Source: JBKQHQ01 sp052148715
GTDB lineage: Bacteria; Pseudomonadota; Alphaproteobacteria; Rhizobiales; Xanthobacteraceae
DNA: 64,000 bases
Assembly: GCA_052148715.1 (NCBI GenBank)
Contig: JBKQHQ010000144.1
Span: 1 to 64,000, forward strand
Reading direction: 5' to 3'
This document shows, one piece after another, positions 35,605 to 43,926 of this stretch. Every line of letters starts with the position of its first letter. Position 1 is the first letter of the stretch. Both the position numbers and the translations under genes were made by a program. Below the pieces are notes generated by a model. The model saw nothing but the letters and a program-made list of their open reading frames with translations, searched no databases and was not told where the DNA came from.

Positions 35605-35916
35605 CCTCTTCTCCTTAGACTGCCGCGCCGTGCGGCCGCGCGACCCTCGGAGGCGCGATCACGCTCATCGGACGAATGACTGCGTGTTCGGCCGCAAGAG
35701 GAATTAAGTGGGAGAAGCTCTCTGTCGCCACCGAGTAACCGTCTCGGATGCTCGATTTCACAGCGTCTGCAGGTAACAAAAAACGCGCCATCAAATACTT
35801 CCACCTCGATCGGGCCGCAGACTTATTTACGAGCCTCCATCGATAGGGTCAAATACAGCCACGCTGCCGCACTTCACACGCTGGACGTGCGATTCTGCTA
35901 TCGGGTAAACTGCGGG
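35605..35916. promoter_or_regulatory. Divergent promoter region of the lig/thiolase and hydroxycinnamate operons
   Basis: This 312-base gap separates the minus-strand pcaF-lig genes from the plus-strand DUF3237-crotonase-fcs genes. It should hold both promoters. No strong palindrome comparable to the MarR-type site at 42.67 kb was found, and no gene is seen in it. Confidence 0.5.
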
Positions 35917-36366
35917 ATGCTATCGAGCGAACCCATTTTTCGAATCCACGCCGAGTTGGGGGAGATTCAGCATTTCGGCCGGACGCCTTACGGCGAACGG
36001 CGGGTGATCGATATTACCGGCGGACGAGTCGAGGGGCGCGTCCAGGGTCGGATTCTTTCAGGAGGCGCCGATTGGCAGATCGGGCGGCTCGACGGCGTCA
36101 CCGACATTCGTGCGCGCTATACGATCGAGACCGACGGCGGAGGGCGCGTCCTCGTGAACAGCGAGGGTCTGCGTCATGGTCCCCCTGAGGTCATCGAGCG
36201 CCTGGCTCGCGGCGAGGCTGTCGATCCGAGCCTTTATTATTTCCGCACCGTGATGCGGTTCGAGACCGCCGATCCGCAAGTCGCGTGGCTCAACCGAATC
36301 CTGGCGCTGGCGCGTGGCGCAAGGCGAGCGCGCGCGGTCGACATCGATGTCTATGAAGTGCTGTAA
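35917..36366 (+). CDS. DUF3237 family protein
   Basis: A 149-residue protein of the DUF3237 family: SEPIFRIHAELGEIQHFGRTPYGERRVIDITGG and VEGRVQGRILSGGADWQI at the start, then RYTIETDGGGRVLVNSEGLRHG and DPSLYYFRTVMRFET toward the end. The family is a small beta-barrel, lipocalin-like, often encoded near aromatic or steroid catabolic genes. The ATG at 35917 was selected; the frame is open ten codons further up. It is the first gene of the plus-strand operon. Molecular function is not known. Confidence 0.78.
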   Translation: MLSSEPIFRIHAELGEIQHFGRTPYGERRVIDITGGRVEGRVQGRILSGGADWQIGRLDGVTDIRARYTIETDGGGRVLVNSEGLRHGPPEVIERLARGEAVDPSLYYFRTVMRFETADPQVAWLNRILALARGARRARAVDIDVYEVL

Positions 36367-36478
36367 TACGCGCAAACGTGACCGCCGGGGTAGAACTTGC
36401 GATGCGGACGGCGGCAAGCACTTGGCGACGATCGGCGATAATGATCATGCGGGCGCGCGTGCCTGGCGAGGACTTACA

Positions 36479-37285
36479 GTGAACGCTGGCTCTGACGACA
36501 AGCAGTGGCCCGACTTGCCCGCATCGTTGGCGACGCAGCGGCAGGGCGACATCGCGATTCTGCGGCTCAAGCGCGCGGAGAAGCGCAACGCGCTTGACGA
36601 CGCGACCGTCCTCGGCATCGAGAATTTCTTCCTGACGCTTCCCGACGCGATCAAGGCGGTCGTCATCCACGGGGAGGGGGAGCATTTTTCCGCCGGCCTC
36701 GATCTCGCCGAGCTGAACGCTCTCGATGTCCGCGAAGGCATCGCGCATTCGCGCATGTGGCACCGGGTGTTCGATCGCATTCAGTTCGGCAGGGTACCGG
36801 TCGTGGCGGTGCTGCATGGTGCGGTGATCGGCGGAGGCCTCGAGCTTGCGGCTGCTACCCACATACGCGTAGCGGAGCGTTCGGCCTATTACGCGTTGCC
36901 GGAAGGAAGCCGAGGGATCTTTGTCGGTGGCGGCGGCTCGGTGCGGCTCCCGCGGCTGATCGGGGTCGCCCGCATGACGGACATGATGCTGACCGGCCGC
37001 ATCTACGGCGCGGATGAAGGGCAGGCGATGGGCTTGACGCAATACCTCGTGGACAACGGGGGCGGCCTGCAGAAAGGTCTGGAGCTTGCCGCCCGGATCG
37101 TCGAGAACGCGCCCTTCACGAATTTCGCGGTCATTCAGGGGCTGCCGCGCATCGCCGAAGGCGATCCGGCGACCGGTTTTCTCATCGAGAGCTTGATTGC
37201 CTCCATCGCTCAGGCCGATGATGAGGCCAAGGTGCGGCTGCGGGCTTTTCTGGAAAAGCGGGCGCCGAAGACCGTCCCGACTTAA
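36479..37285 (+). CDS. Enoyl-CoA hydratase/isomerase (crotonase) family protein
   Basis: A 268-residue crotonase. The oxyanion-hole segments are HFSAGLDLAEL and HGAVIGGGLELAAATHIRVAE; the active-site region reads YYALPEGSRGIFVGGGGSVRLPRLIG, with Glu in PEG. The start is GTG at 36479 behind GAGGA. It lies 43 bases before the feruloyl-CoA synthase gene, which suggests hydration of a hydroxycinnamoyl-CoA double bond; whether it also cleaves, as vanillin-forming enzymes do, cannot be told from sequence. Confidence 0.82.
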   Translation: MNAGSDDKQWPDLPASLATQRQGDIAILRLKRAEKRNALDDATVLGIENFFLTLPDAIKAVVIHGEGEHFSAGLDLAELNALDVREGIAHSRMWHRVFDRIQFGRVPVVAVLHGAVIGGGLELAAATHIRVAERSAYYALPEGSRGIFVGGGGSVRLPRLIGVARMTDMMLTGRIYGADEGQAMGLTQYLVDNGGGLQKGLELAARIVENAPFTNFAVIQGLPRIAEGDPATGFLIESLIASIAQADDEAKVRLRAFLEKRAPKTVPT

Positions 37286-37328
37286 GATGGGATGAACGCT
37301 CGGCGCGAAACGCCGGACAGGAGGAACG

Positions 37329-39206
37329 ATGGCGACAACTGCGCTCGACCTTGCGCGTGAAGCGGCGCCCTTGCGTGCGGTGCGGCTTGGTCCCGCGGAT
37401 TGCCTGACCGAGCACCGGCCGGACGGAACGATCGTGATGCGTTCGCCGCATCCGCTCGCGCCCTACCCGGGCAAGCTCACCGAGCGGCTCGAGCACTGGG
37501 CCAATATAGCCCCGGAGCGGGTTTTCCTGGGCCAACGCCATGCGGCAGGGCACTGGCGCACGCTTACTTACTCGCAGACGCTTGCGCGGGTGCGCGGCCT
37601 CGCCCAAGCCCTTCTCGACCGCAACGTCTCGCTCGATCGCCCGATCGCCATTCTCTCCGGCAACGACATCGAGCACGCCCTGCTCGGGCTGGCCGCAACC
37701 TATATCGGCGTGCCGTATGCGCCGATCTCGCCGGCCTATGCGCTGCTTTCAACTGATTTCGGCAAGCTCAAGCACATCCTTGCGACGTTGACCCCGGGAC
37801 TTCTGTTCGCCGCGGATGGTAAGGTGTTCGGGCGCGCCATTGCGGCGGCCCTTGCGGCCGATGTCGACCTCGTGGTGACGTCCAATCCGCCGGCGGACCG
37901 TCCGGCCGCGCTGTTCGCAGACTTGGCGCAACCTCCGACCGCCGCCGTTGCGGCCGCCCATGCCGAGGTCGGCCCCGATACAATTGCAAAAATCCTGTTC
38001 ACTTCCGGCTCGACCGGAATGCCCAAAGGCGTGATCAACACTCAGCGCATGCTGTGCTCGAACCAAGCAATGGCGGCGGCGGCCTTCGCCTTTGTCGCGG
38101 ACGAGCCGCCGGTGACGGTCGACTGGTTGCCCTGGAACCATACCTTTGGCAGCAACCACGATTTCAATCTGGTGCTCTACAACGGCGGCTCGCTCTACAT
38201 CGACGAAGGCAAGCCGCTGCCCGCCGGCATCGCCGCCACGGTGCGCAATTTGCGGGAGATTGCGCCGACCATTTATTTCAATGTGCCCAGGGGGTTCGAG
38301 GCGCTGCTGCCGCATCTGCGCGCCGACCGTGCGCTGCGGGAAAATTTCTTCAGCCGTCTGAAGGTGCTGTTTTATGCCGGCGCCGGGCTGGCCCAGCACG
38401 TGCGCGACGAATTGGAGGACTTGGCGGTCGCGACCTGCGGCGAGCGCATTATTTTCCTGTCGAGCCTCGGCTCGACTGAGACCGCGCCGCTCGCGCTCGT
38501 GCGCACCTTCGATTGCCCGCGTACGGGCAATATCGGCGTCCCGGCGCCGGGTGTTGAATTGAAACTCGTTCCGGCCGACGGCAAGCTCGAGGCGCGGCTG
38601 CGTGGTCCCAATATCACGCCCGGATATTGGCGCCGGCCCGACCTCACCGCTGACGCCTTCGATGCAGAGGGCTTCTACAAGATCGGCGATACGCTCGGCT
38701 TCGTTGATCGCGATAACCCTTCGCTCGGCCTCCTGTTCGACGGCCGCATCGCCGAGGACTTCAAGCTTGCCACCGGGACCTGGGTCGCGGTCGGCGCCTT
38801 GCGAGCGCAGTTCATCGACCATTGCGCGCCCTATATTCGCGATGCAGCGATTGCCGGCGCCGATCGTGACGGCATTGCCGCGCTCGTGTTTCCCGATCTC
38901 GATGCTTGCCGCGCGCTCTGTGCCGACACGGCGCAACGAAGTGCCGCCGAGATCGTCAACGATCGCGCCGTCCGCACCAAATTCCGGTTGCTGCTCGAGC
39001 GGTTCGCACGCCGGAGCACCGGCAGCTCGAACCGCATTTGCCGGGCTATGCTGCTGTCGGAGCCCGCCTCGATGGACGCCGGCGAGATGACCGACAAGGG
39101 ATCGCTCAATCAGCGCGCCGTGCTCGAGCGGCGCGCCGATCTGGTCGAGGAGCTTTATGCAATGCCCGTATCGGATCGGGTGCTCGCCATCGAAGAAGGG
39201 ATGTGA
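37329..39206 (+). CDS. fcs: Feruloyl-CoA synthase
   Basis: A 625-residue acyl-adenylate-forming CoA ligase. The P-loop motif is ILFTSGSTGMPKGVINTQRM; diagnostic feruloyl-CoA synthase segments are VDWLPWNHTFGSNHDFNLVLYNGG, YIDEGKPLP, FFSRLKVLFYAGAGLAQHVRDEL, LGSTETAPLAL and the ending MTDKGSLNQRAVLERRADLVEELY. Feruloyl-CoA synthases use ferulate, p-coumarate and caffeate. The ATG at 37329 has GGAGGAACG upstream. The SDR gene starts three bases after its stop, so the genes form one operon. Confidence 0.93.
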   Translation: MATTALDLAREAAPLRAVRLGPADCLTEHRPDGTIVMRSPHPLAPYPGKLTERLEHWANIAPERVFLGQRHAAGHWRTLTYSQTLARVRGLAQALLDRNVSLDRPIAILSGNDIEHALLGLAATYIGVPYAPISPAYALLSTDFGKLKHILATLTPGLLFAADGKVFGRAIAAALAADVDLVVTSNPPADRPAALFADLAQPPTAAVAAAHAEVGPDTIAKILFTSGSTGMPKGVINTQRMLCSNQAMAAAAFAFVADEPPVTVDWLPWNHTFGSNHDFNLVLYNGGSLYIDEGKPLPAGIAATVRNLREIAPTIYFNVPRGFEALLPHLRADRALRENFFSRLKVLFYAGAGLAQHVRDELEDLAVATCGERIIFLSSLGSTETAPLALVRTFDCPRTGNIGVPAPGVELKLVPADGKLEARLRGPNITPGYWRRPDLTADAFDAEGFYKIGDTLGFVDRDNPSLGLLFDGRIAEDFKLATGTWVAVGALRAQFIDHCAPYIRDAAIAGADRDGIAALVFPDLDACRALCADTAQRSAAEIVNDRAVRTKFRLLLERFARRSTGSSNRICRAMLLSEPASMDAGEMTDKGSLNQRAVLERRADLVEELYAMPVSDRVLAIEEGM

Positions 39207-39209
39207 GTC

Positions 39210-39971
39210 ATGGAGATCAAAGGACAGGCAGCGATCGTGACCGGGGCAGCGTCGGGGCTTGGCGCGGCAACCGCGCAGTTGTTGGCCGAGGCTGGCGCCA
39301 AGGTCGCCTTGCTCGATGTCAATATCGACGCGGCGCGGCAGATGGCGGCCAAGATCGGCGGCCTTGCAGTGCGCTGCGACGTGACCGAGTCCGATAGCGC
39401 GGTCGAGGCTGTGGGCACGGCGCGCGACAAGAACGGCATCGCCCGCATTCTGGTGAACTGCGCCGGCATTGGTCCGGCCAAGCGCATCGTCGGCCGCGAT
39501 GGCGCGATGCCGCTTGCGGATTTCGAGCGGGTCATCCGTATCAACCTGATCGGCACGTTCAACATGATGCGGCTGGTGGCCGCGGACCTGCAAAAGGCGG
39601 CGCCGCTTGCCGACGGCGAGCGTGGCATTATCGTATCGACCGCGTCGGTCGCCGCGTTCGAGGGGCAGGTCGGACAGGCCGCTTATTCGGCGTCCAAGGG
39701 CGGGGTCGCGGCGCTCACCATGCCGGCGGCGCGTGAATTTGCGCAATTCGGCATCCGCGTGATGGCGATTGCGCCGGGTATCTTCGGCACGCCGATGCTG
39801 CGGGCCATGCCCGAGGACGTGCAAGCAAGCCTGGGCGCTTCGGTTCCGTTCCCGAAGCGATTGGGCGAGCCGAGCGAATACGCCGAGCTGGTGCTCCATT
39901 GCGTGCGCAACAGCTACCTCAACGGCGAGGTGATCCGCCTCGACGGGGCGCTGCGCATGCAGCCGCGCTGA
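39210..39971 (+). CDS. SDR-family 3-hydroxyacyl-CoA dehydrogenase-like protein
   Basis: A 253-residue short-chain dehydrogenase. The cofactor motif is IVTGAASGLGAATAQLLAEAGAKVALLDVN with Asp favouring NAD; catalytic Ser in IVSTASVAAFEGQVGQAAYSASKGG with YxxxK. It resembles HSD17B10-type (type II) 3-hydroxyacyl-CoA dehydrogenases (LVNCAGIGPAKRIVGRDGAMPL and APGIFGTPML). Position directly after fcs suggests oxidation of 3-hydroxy-3-arylpropionyl-CoA to the 3-oxo compound, a step in beta-oxidative shortening of hydroxycinnamates. Confidence 0.85.
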   Translation: MEIKGQAAIVTGAASGLGAATAQLLAEAGAKVALLDVNIDAARQMAAKIGGLAVRCDVTESDSAVEAVGTARDKNGIARILVNCAGIGPAKRIVGRDGAMPLADFERVIRINLIGTFNMMRLVAADLQKAAPLADGERGIIVSTASVAAFEGQVGQAAYSASKGGVAALTMPAAREFAQFGIRVMAIAPGIFGTPMLRAMPEDVQASLGASVPFPKRLGEPSEYAELVLHCVRNSYLNGEVIRLDGALRMQPR

Positions 39972-40014
39972 CCTGAGGCACCGAAAGGTCGTACCAAAGA
40001 GGCGCGCGGCAAAC

Positions 40015-40440
40015 ATGCTCAGCAATGCTCGCGCCGTGCGGATCGAGTGGGGCGACTGCGATCCGGCGGGGATCGTTTTTTATCCACGCTACATCGCAAT
40101 CTTCGATGCCTGCACCAACGCGCTTGTCGAGCGTGCCGCCGGCATGTCCAAGTATCAGATCTTTCAGGCCTACGAATTCTCCGGCTATCCGCTGGTTGAG
40201 ACGCGCGCGCGCTTTTTGCTGCCGACGCGGTTCGGCGATGATGTTGTCGTCGAGTCGAGCGTGACCGCCCTGCGTCGCTCGAGCTTCGCCATCCATCACC
40301 GCCTGAGCAAGGGCGGCGAACTGGCCGTGGAAGGCTTCGAGACCCGGGTCTGGACGGCGCCCGATCTCGACAATCCCGGGCGGATCAAATCGCGCGCGGT
40401 CCCGCCGGAGATTGCCGCGCGCCTTTCGAGCGGGGAATAG
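40015..40440 (+). CDS. 4-hydroxybenzoyl-CoA thioesterase-family hotdog protein
   Basis: A 141-residue hotdog-fold acyl-CoA thioesterase. The active-site motif is RIEWGDCDPAGIVFYPRYIAIFDACTNAL, with the catalytic Asp as in Pseudomonas 4-hydroxybenzoyl-CoA thioesterase. Further segments are YPLVETRARFLLPTRFGDDV and the strand SSFAIHHRLSKGGELAVEGFETRVW. It is the last gene of the operon, 43 bases after the SDR gene. Release of vanillate, 4-hydroxybenzoate or protocatechuate from the CoA thioester is the natural role in this setting. Confidence 0.87.
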   Translation: MLSNARAVRIEWGDCDPAGIVFYPRYIAIFDACTNALVERAAGMSKYQIFQAYEFSGYPLVETRARFLLPTRFGDDVVVESSVTALRRSSFAIHHRLSKGGELAVEGFETRVWTAPDLDNPGRIKSRAVPPEIAARLSSGE

Positions 40441-40492
40441 TTTTCCCCCTTGCCGTGCGGAATCCGGGAACATTCGGCGAACAAACGATCGA

Positions 40493-40587
40493 AAATTTTT
40501 TGACGGCAACCCATTGTTCCGACTCGAAAAGCCGACGCGGGACACTATTTGAGTACGGCGGGGAGCCATTGAGGTATTGCGTCTGGC
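40493..40587. repeat. Direct repeat copy A
   Basis: From AATTTTTTGACGGCAACCC through TCCGACTC and CTATTTGAGTACGGCGGGG to GGTATTGCGTCTGGC, this stretch matches copy B at 40712-40808 with substitutions and one or two indels. The core of 43 bases aligns without gaps. Read on plus it would encode LFEYGGEPLRYCVW; read on minus, TQYLNGSPPYSNS. Confidence 0.7.
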
Positions 40588-40711
40588 TCCCCGTTCCCAT
40601 TTCCAGCGGCCCTCCAGGGTGGTTATTGCGTAGGGTCCCGCATCGAGAAGTGGCCACTTTTGCCTAGAAATAGTCGAATTCCGTCACTTGGAGCCGCATT
40701 TCCGATACCGG

Positions 40712-40808
40712 CAATTTTTCCGCGGTGAACCCTCGAATCCGACTCCTAAATCTCAGCCGGATGCGCTATTTGAGTACGGCGGGGGCCATTTCCGGTACTG
40801 CGTATGGC
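40712..40808. repeat. Direct repeat copy B
   Basis: The second copy, AATTTTTCCGCGGTGAACCC through TCCGACTC and CTATTTGAGTACGGCGGGGG to GGTACTGCGTATGGC. The plus reading is LFEYGGGHFRYCVW, the minus reading TQYRKWPPPYSNS. It ends about 45 bases before the stop of the minus-strand secreted protein gene at 40854. The whole 40441-40853 gap holds no other supportable feature. Confidence 0.7.
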
Positions 40809-40853
40809 CTTCGCTCCAATCGCTGAGCGACCTCCAAGCCTCTGTCTTCGTCC

Positions 40854-41957
40854 TCACTGCCCCGACCAGAATTGCAGCGCCGCGGAGGATAGCCCGCCGC
40901 CGAGCACGCATGGCACGCCGAGCGCCGCTTGTCCGAGTGCGGCGGCCGTCAGGCAGCCGGCCGATACGGCGCCCTCGCCGAGCTTGCCCCACCAGGCCAT
41001 GTCGCGTTTGCTGTTGGGGCCCTTCTGTTGCAGCTCTTGAATGCTGGCAAGGGCCTGTTTGTGAAACCGCGCCGTGTCGGCCGTCTCGGCGGCCTCGACC
41101 ACTTCCTTGAGAATGGGGGCTACCTCCTTTTGCCGCTCGGCCTTTTGCTTTTCCGCTTCCGTCTGCTCGGCTTTGGCGGATTGCGCGGCGGTCGCCTTGG
41201 CCGATTGCTCGAGCTGCTGCAGGCGGATCAGCAGATCGGAATCGCGCACCGCGTTCCGGACCAAGGTGTATTTGGCCATGCTGCCGAGCGTGAGCTTGTC
41301 GATATTGTCCTTCTCCTTGGACCAGGGCAGCATGGCGACGATCCGCGTCAGGGCAAGCTCGCTGCTGGTCGCGAAATAATATCCCCATAGGGCATCCAAC
41401 AATTCGGGGTTCGCCTCGAGCACAACCTGGTGCGGCTTCTGACCGAAATAGTGGTCCCAGGACAAATAGCCGCGCATCGTATCGAACCAGCCGACTCTTG
41501 TGTCGGAGGGCAATTGATCGAACGTCGGCAACTCGCCGTTCAGATACTTTTGGATCATGCGCTTGCGCGTCGGCATGCGCTCGGCGAAACGCGTGAGCAG
41601 CACCTTCCACTGCGGCAAGCCCGAATAGACGATCCCGCGCACGATCACCCAATGATCCTCGGGGGCAATCGCGATCATCTTGCCGATCAGTTCGTCCGCC
41701 CGGCTGGGATTCGATGCGATGATGCCGGCGACAAAGCCCACATAGACCCCGGCAGACTCGGGATCCTTGAAAGCGCCCAGGCGAGACAAGGCCTTGACCG
41801 CATCGGGCAGATCGCCGGGATCGGGCTGGATGCGATAGGCCGATATCCATTTGAGGACCGTATCGGCGGAAGTGACCTCGCCGAGATGGCCCCGCGTCGC
41901 CGATGCCGGCGACCCGAGCACCAACAACGCAACGAACAACGCGATGACGCTACGCAT
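40854..41957 (-). CDS. Exported hypothetical protein
   Basis: A 367-residue protein with a signal peptide (MRSVIALFVALLVLGSPASA). The first half has helical repeats with DLPDAVKALSRLGAFKDPESAGVYVGFVAGIIASNPSRADELIGKM, cited in part, and VIVRGIVYSGLPQWKVLLTRFA. A charged, coiled-coil-like stretch (KAEQTEAEKQKAERQKE) follows at about residues 260-290. The C-terminus is Gly/Ala-rich and hydrophobic with two Cys. The ATG at 41957 has GGAGGG upstream. No family is recognised. It sits between the thioesterase operon and the MarR gene but faces away from the former. Confidence 0.7.
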   Translation of the reverse strand: MRSVIALFVALLVLGSPASATRGHLGEVTSADTVLKWISAYRIQPDPGDLPDAVKALSRLGAFKDPESAGVYVGFVAGIIASNPSRADELIGKMIAIAPEDHWVIVRGIVYSGLPQWKVLLTRFAERMPTRKRMIQKYLNGELPTFDQLPSDTRVGWFDTMRGYLSWDHYFGQKPHQVVLEANPELLDALWGYYFATSSELALTRIVAMLPWSKEKDNIDKLTLGSMAKYTLVRNAVRDSDLLIRLQQLEQSAKATAAQSAKAEQTEAEKQKAERQKEVAPILKEVVEAAETADTARFHKQALASIQELQQKGPNSKRDMAWWGKLGEGAVSAGCLTAAALGQAALGVPCVLGGGLSSAALQFWSGQ

Positions 41958-42114
41958 ATGCCCTCCACGAGCCTTGAGGCTTGCGCCGTTCCGGAACGAC
42001 GCCTACGGCAAACCTCGCCGACGCATGGGTGTTTTTCGTGACGAACATGTGCCCGGGCCATGGCCGCGCCCGGCCTGCACTGCGACAGGCTTCGAGGCGC
42101 GTCGGCCCGCGCCG

Positions 42115-42615
42115 TTACATTTCGGTCTCGATCCGGCGCAAGATCTGTAGAAACAGCTGCCGGTCCTTGGCGCCGACCACGCGGTCGAGCTTATCCTCGT
42201 GGCGGCGGGCGCTTTCGGTCAGTCGTTGCAGCATTTTCTCGCCGGAGAAGGTCAACGTGAGCTGATAGGTGCGCCGGTCCGCGGGAGTGCGGATGCGGCG
42301 CACGAGCCCGCGCCGGACGAGATCATCGAGCACGGGCGTCAGTGTCGACTTGTCGCGCCCATTGGCGCGGCTCAGTGCCGTTTGGCTGATGCCCGGATTG
42401 CAGCCGATCAACGTCAGCGTGGCGAAGCGCCCGGGTCTCACGTCGACACCCTCGACCTCGCGCGCGAATGCTTGAAACGACGCAGCCTGCGCCGTGCGCA
42501 GATGGAAGCCCACCCAGTGCTCAAGCTGGCCATAACGGATCGGGTCGGCCACCGATGGCGCCGCGGCCGCCTCTGCCTGCTTGGCGCGGCGTCGGACCGT
42601 AGCAATGCGAGCCAT
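42115..42615 (-). CDS. MarR-family transcriptional regulator
   Basis: A 166-residue MarR protein with a wing-helix region PGRFATLTLIGCNPGISQTALSRANGRDKSTLTPVLDDLVRRGLVRRIRTPADRRTYQLTLT (in pieces). Residues DRRT in the wing are conserved. In related bacteria MarR regulators of this type (HcaR- or CouR-like) bind hydroxycinnamoyl-CoA or other aromatic ligands. It is divergent from the TRAP transporter gene, with a palindrome between them, so control of uptake is probable. The fcs operon lies about 1.7 kb away with its own promoter. Confidence 0.85.
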   Translation of the reverse strand: MARIATVRRRAKQAEAAAAPSVADPIRYGQLEHWVGFHLRTAQAASFQAFAREVEGVDVRPGRFATLTLIGCNPGISQTALSRANGRDKSTLTPVLDDLVRRGLVRRIRTPADRRTYQLTLTFSGEKMLQRLTESARRHEDKLDRVVGAKDRQLFLQILRRIETEM

Positions 42616-42670
42616 ATCACCCTCAACGCGCGTCGGTGGGCCATCCTACATCGGGTGGATAGGCCTGCCA

Positions 42671-42692
42671 ATTAGTTTTGTATCCAACTATC
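42671..42692. promoter_or_regulatory. Candidate MarR operator
   Basis: ATTAGTT at 42671-42677 and AACTATC at 42686-42692 enclose TTGTATCC, giving an imperfect palindrome with TAGTT/AACTA half-sites. The form and AT-rich character match MarR operators. It lies in the 140-base gap between the MarR gene and the TRAP genes, about 56 bases before the marR start and 64 bases before dctP. Confidence 0.5.
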
Positions 42693-42755
42693 CGCTTTAC
42701 AGCCCGGCCGAGTTGAGGCTCAATTGCCGCAACGAATGGACCAAGGAGGAGCCCC

Positions 42756-43811
42756 ATGCCGTCACGCCACCGAGCGATCACTCGCGCTATGGCCGTCGCC
42801 GCCGCCGGCGGTCTTGCCCTACTCGCGGCCACGACGGTCGCTACGCAGGCGCAGGAGAAGACCTTCGAGCTCAAGATTTCGCACTGGGTGCCGCCCTCGC
42901 ATCCCCTGCAGAAGGCGCTTGAGGATTGGGGCGCCTCGGTCGAGAAGGACTCGAACGGCACCATCAAATACAAGGTCTACCCGGCGCAGCAGCTCGGCAA
43001 GGCGTTCGACCATTACGACATGGCGCGCGACGGCATCGCCGACCTCACCTATATCAATCCGGGCTATCAGCCGGGCCGCTTCCCGGTCATCGCGGCGGGC
43101 GAGCTGCCGTTTCTGATCGCCAATGCCAAGGGCGGGTCGCAGGCGTTCGATGCGTGGTATCGCAAGTACGCCGACCAGGAGATGAAGGACGTGAAGTTCT
43201 GCCTCGCGTTCGTGCATGATCCCGGCACATTCCACTCCAAGACCAAGAAAGTCATGGTGCCCGACGACATCAAGGGCATGAAGGTTCGGCCGGCGCACGC
43301 GACCATGGCCACTTTCGTGACCCAGCTTGGCGGCACCAATGTGCAGTCCTCGGCGCCGGAGGTGCGCGATGTCCTGGAGCGCGGCGTTGCCGACGCGGTG
43401 ACCTTCCCCTGGGGCTCGATCGTGCTGTTCGGCATCGACAAGGTCACGAAATATCACATGGAGGTGCCGCTTTACGTCACCACTTTCGCCTTCGTGTTCA
43501 ACAAGACGACCTATGATCAGATGTCGGCTTCGCAGAGGAAAGTGATCGACAGCCATTGCACCAACGACTGGGCGCTGCGGGTCGCGGCGCCTTGGGCCGA
43601 CTTCGAGCACGACGGCATAGCCAAGATCAAAGCGGAGCCGGGCCACGAGGTTTACACGATCTCGGCCGAGCAGACCGCCGCGTGGCACAAGGCCGCCGAG
43701 CCGCTGGAGAAATCCTGGGCCGCCGGCGCGCGCAAGGCCGGCGCCGATCCGGACGCGACCATGAAGGAGCTCAAGGCCCAGCTCGCCAAGTTCCAGTCAG
43801 CCGCCGACTAA
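42756..43811 (+). CDS. dctP: TRAP transporter substrate-binding protein (DctP family)
   Basis: A 351-residue periplasmic binding protein with a signal peptide (AMAVAAAGGLALLAATTVATQAQ). DctP-family segments are FELKISHWVPPSHPLQKALEDWGASVEK, YPAQQLGKAFDHYDMARDGIADLTYINPGY and DDIKGMKVRPAHATMATFVTQLGGT with the Arg that salt-bridges a carboxylate, and VFNKTTYDQMSASQRKVIDSH. The ATG at 42756 has a strong AAGGAGGAG site. The neighbourhood suggests an aromatic carboxylate as ligand. Confidence 0.9.
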   Translation: MPSRHRAITRAMAVAAAGGLALLAATTVATQAQEKTFELKISHWVPPSHPLQKALEDWGASVEKDSNGTIKYKVYPAQQLGKAFDHYDMARDGIADLTYINPGYQPGRFPVIAAGELPFLIANAKGGSQAFDAWYRKYADQEMKDVKFCLAFVHDPGTFHSKTKKVMVPDDIKGMKVRPAHATMATFVTQLGGTNVQSSAPEVRDVLERGVADAVTFPWGSIVLFGIDKVTKYHMEVPLYVTTFAFVFNKTTYDQMSASQRKVIDSHCTNDWALRVAAPWADFEHDGIAKIKAEPGHEVYTISAEQTAAWHKAAEPLEKSWAAGARKAGADPDATMKELKAQLAKFQSAAD

Positions 43812-43819
43812 GCCGGTAG

Positions 43820-43907
43820 GGCGGATTAGGCGAAGCGTAATCCGCCTTGCGAAGCGCAATCCGCCATTCCGGGCACAACGGCGGATTACGCCTTCGGCTA
43901 ATCCGCC
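43820..43907. repeat. Palindromic repeat (GGCGGATTA type) between TRAP genes
   Basis: GGCGGATTAGGCGAAGCGTA then ATCCGCC on the left, and GGCGGATTACGCCTTCGGCT then AATCCGCC on the right, form nested inverted repeats. It lies in the 115-base gap between dctP and dctQ, where it could modulate relative expression by processing or partial termination. The type is common in Bradyrhizobiaceae. Confidence 0.75.
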
Positions 43908-43926
43908 CCATGAGCCTTATGCGTTG

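Noticed and set aside
37749..40025. A 758-codon open frame on the minus strand opposite fcs, the SDR gene and the thioesterase gene
   Set aside because: It is an artefact of high GC. The composition is His/Arg/Ala/Gly-rich without motifs, and the plus strand holds three well-defined enzymes.
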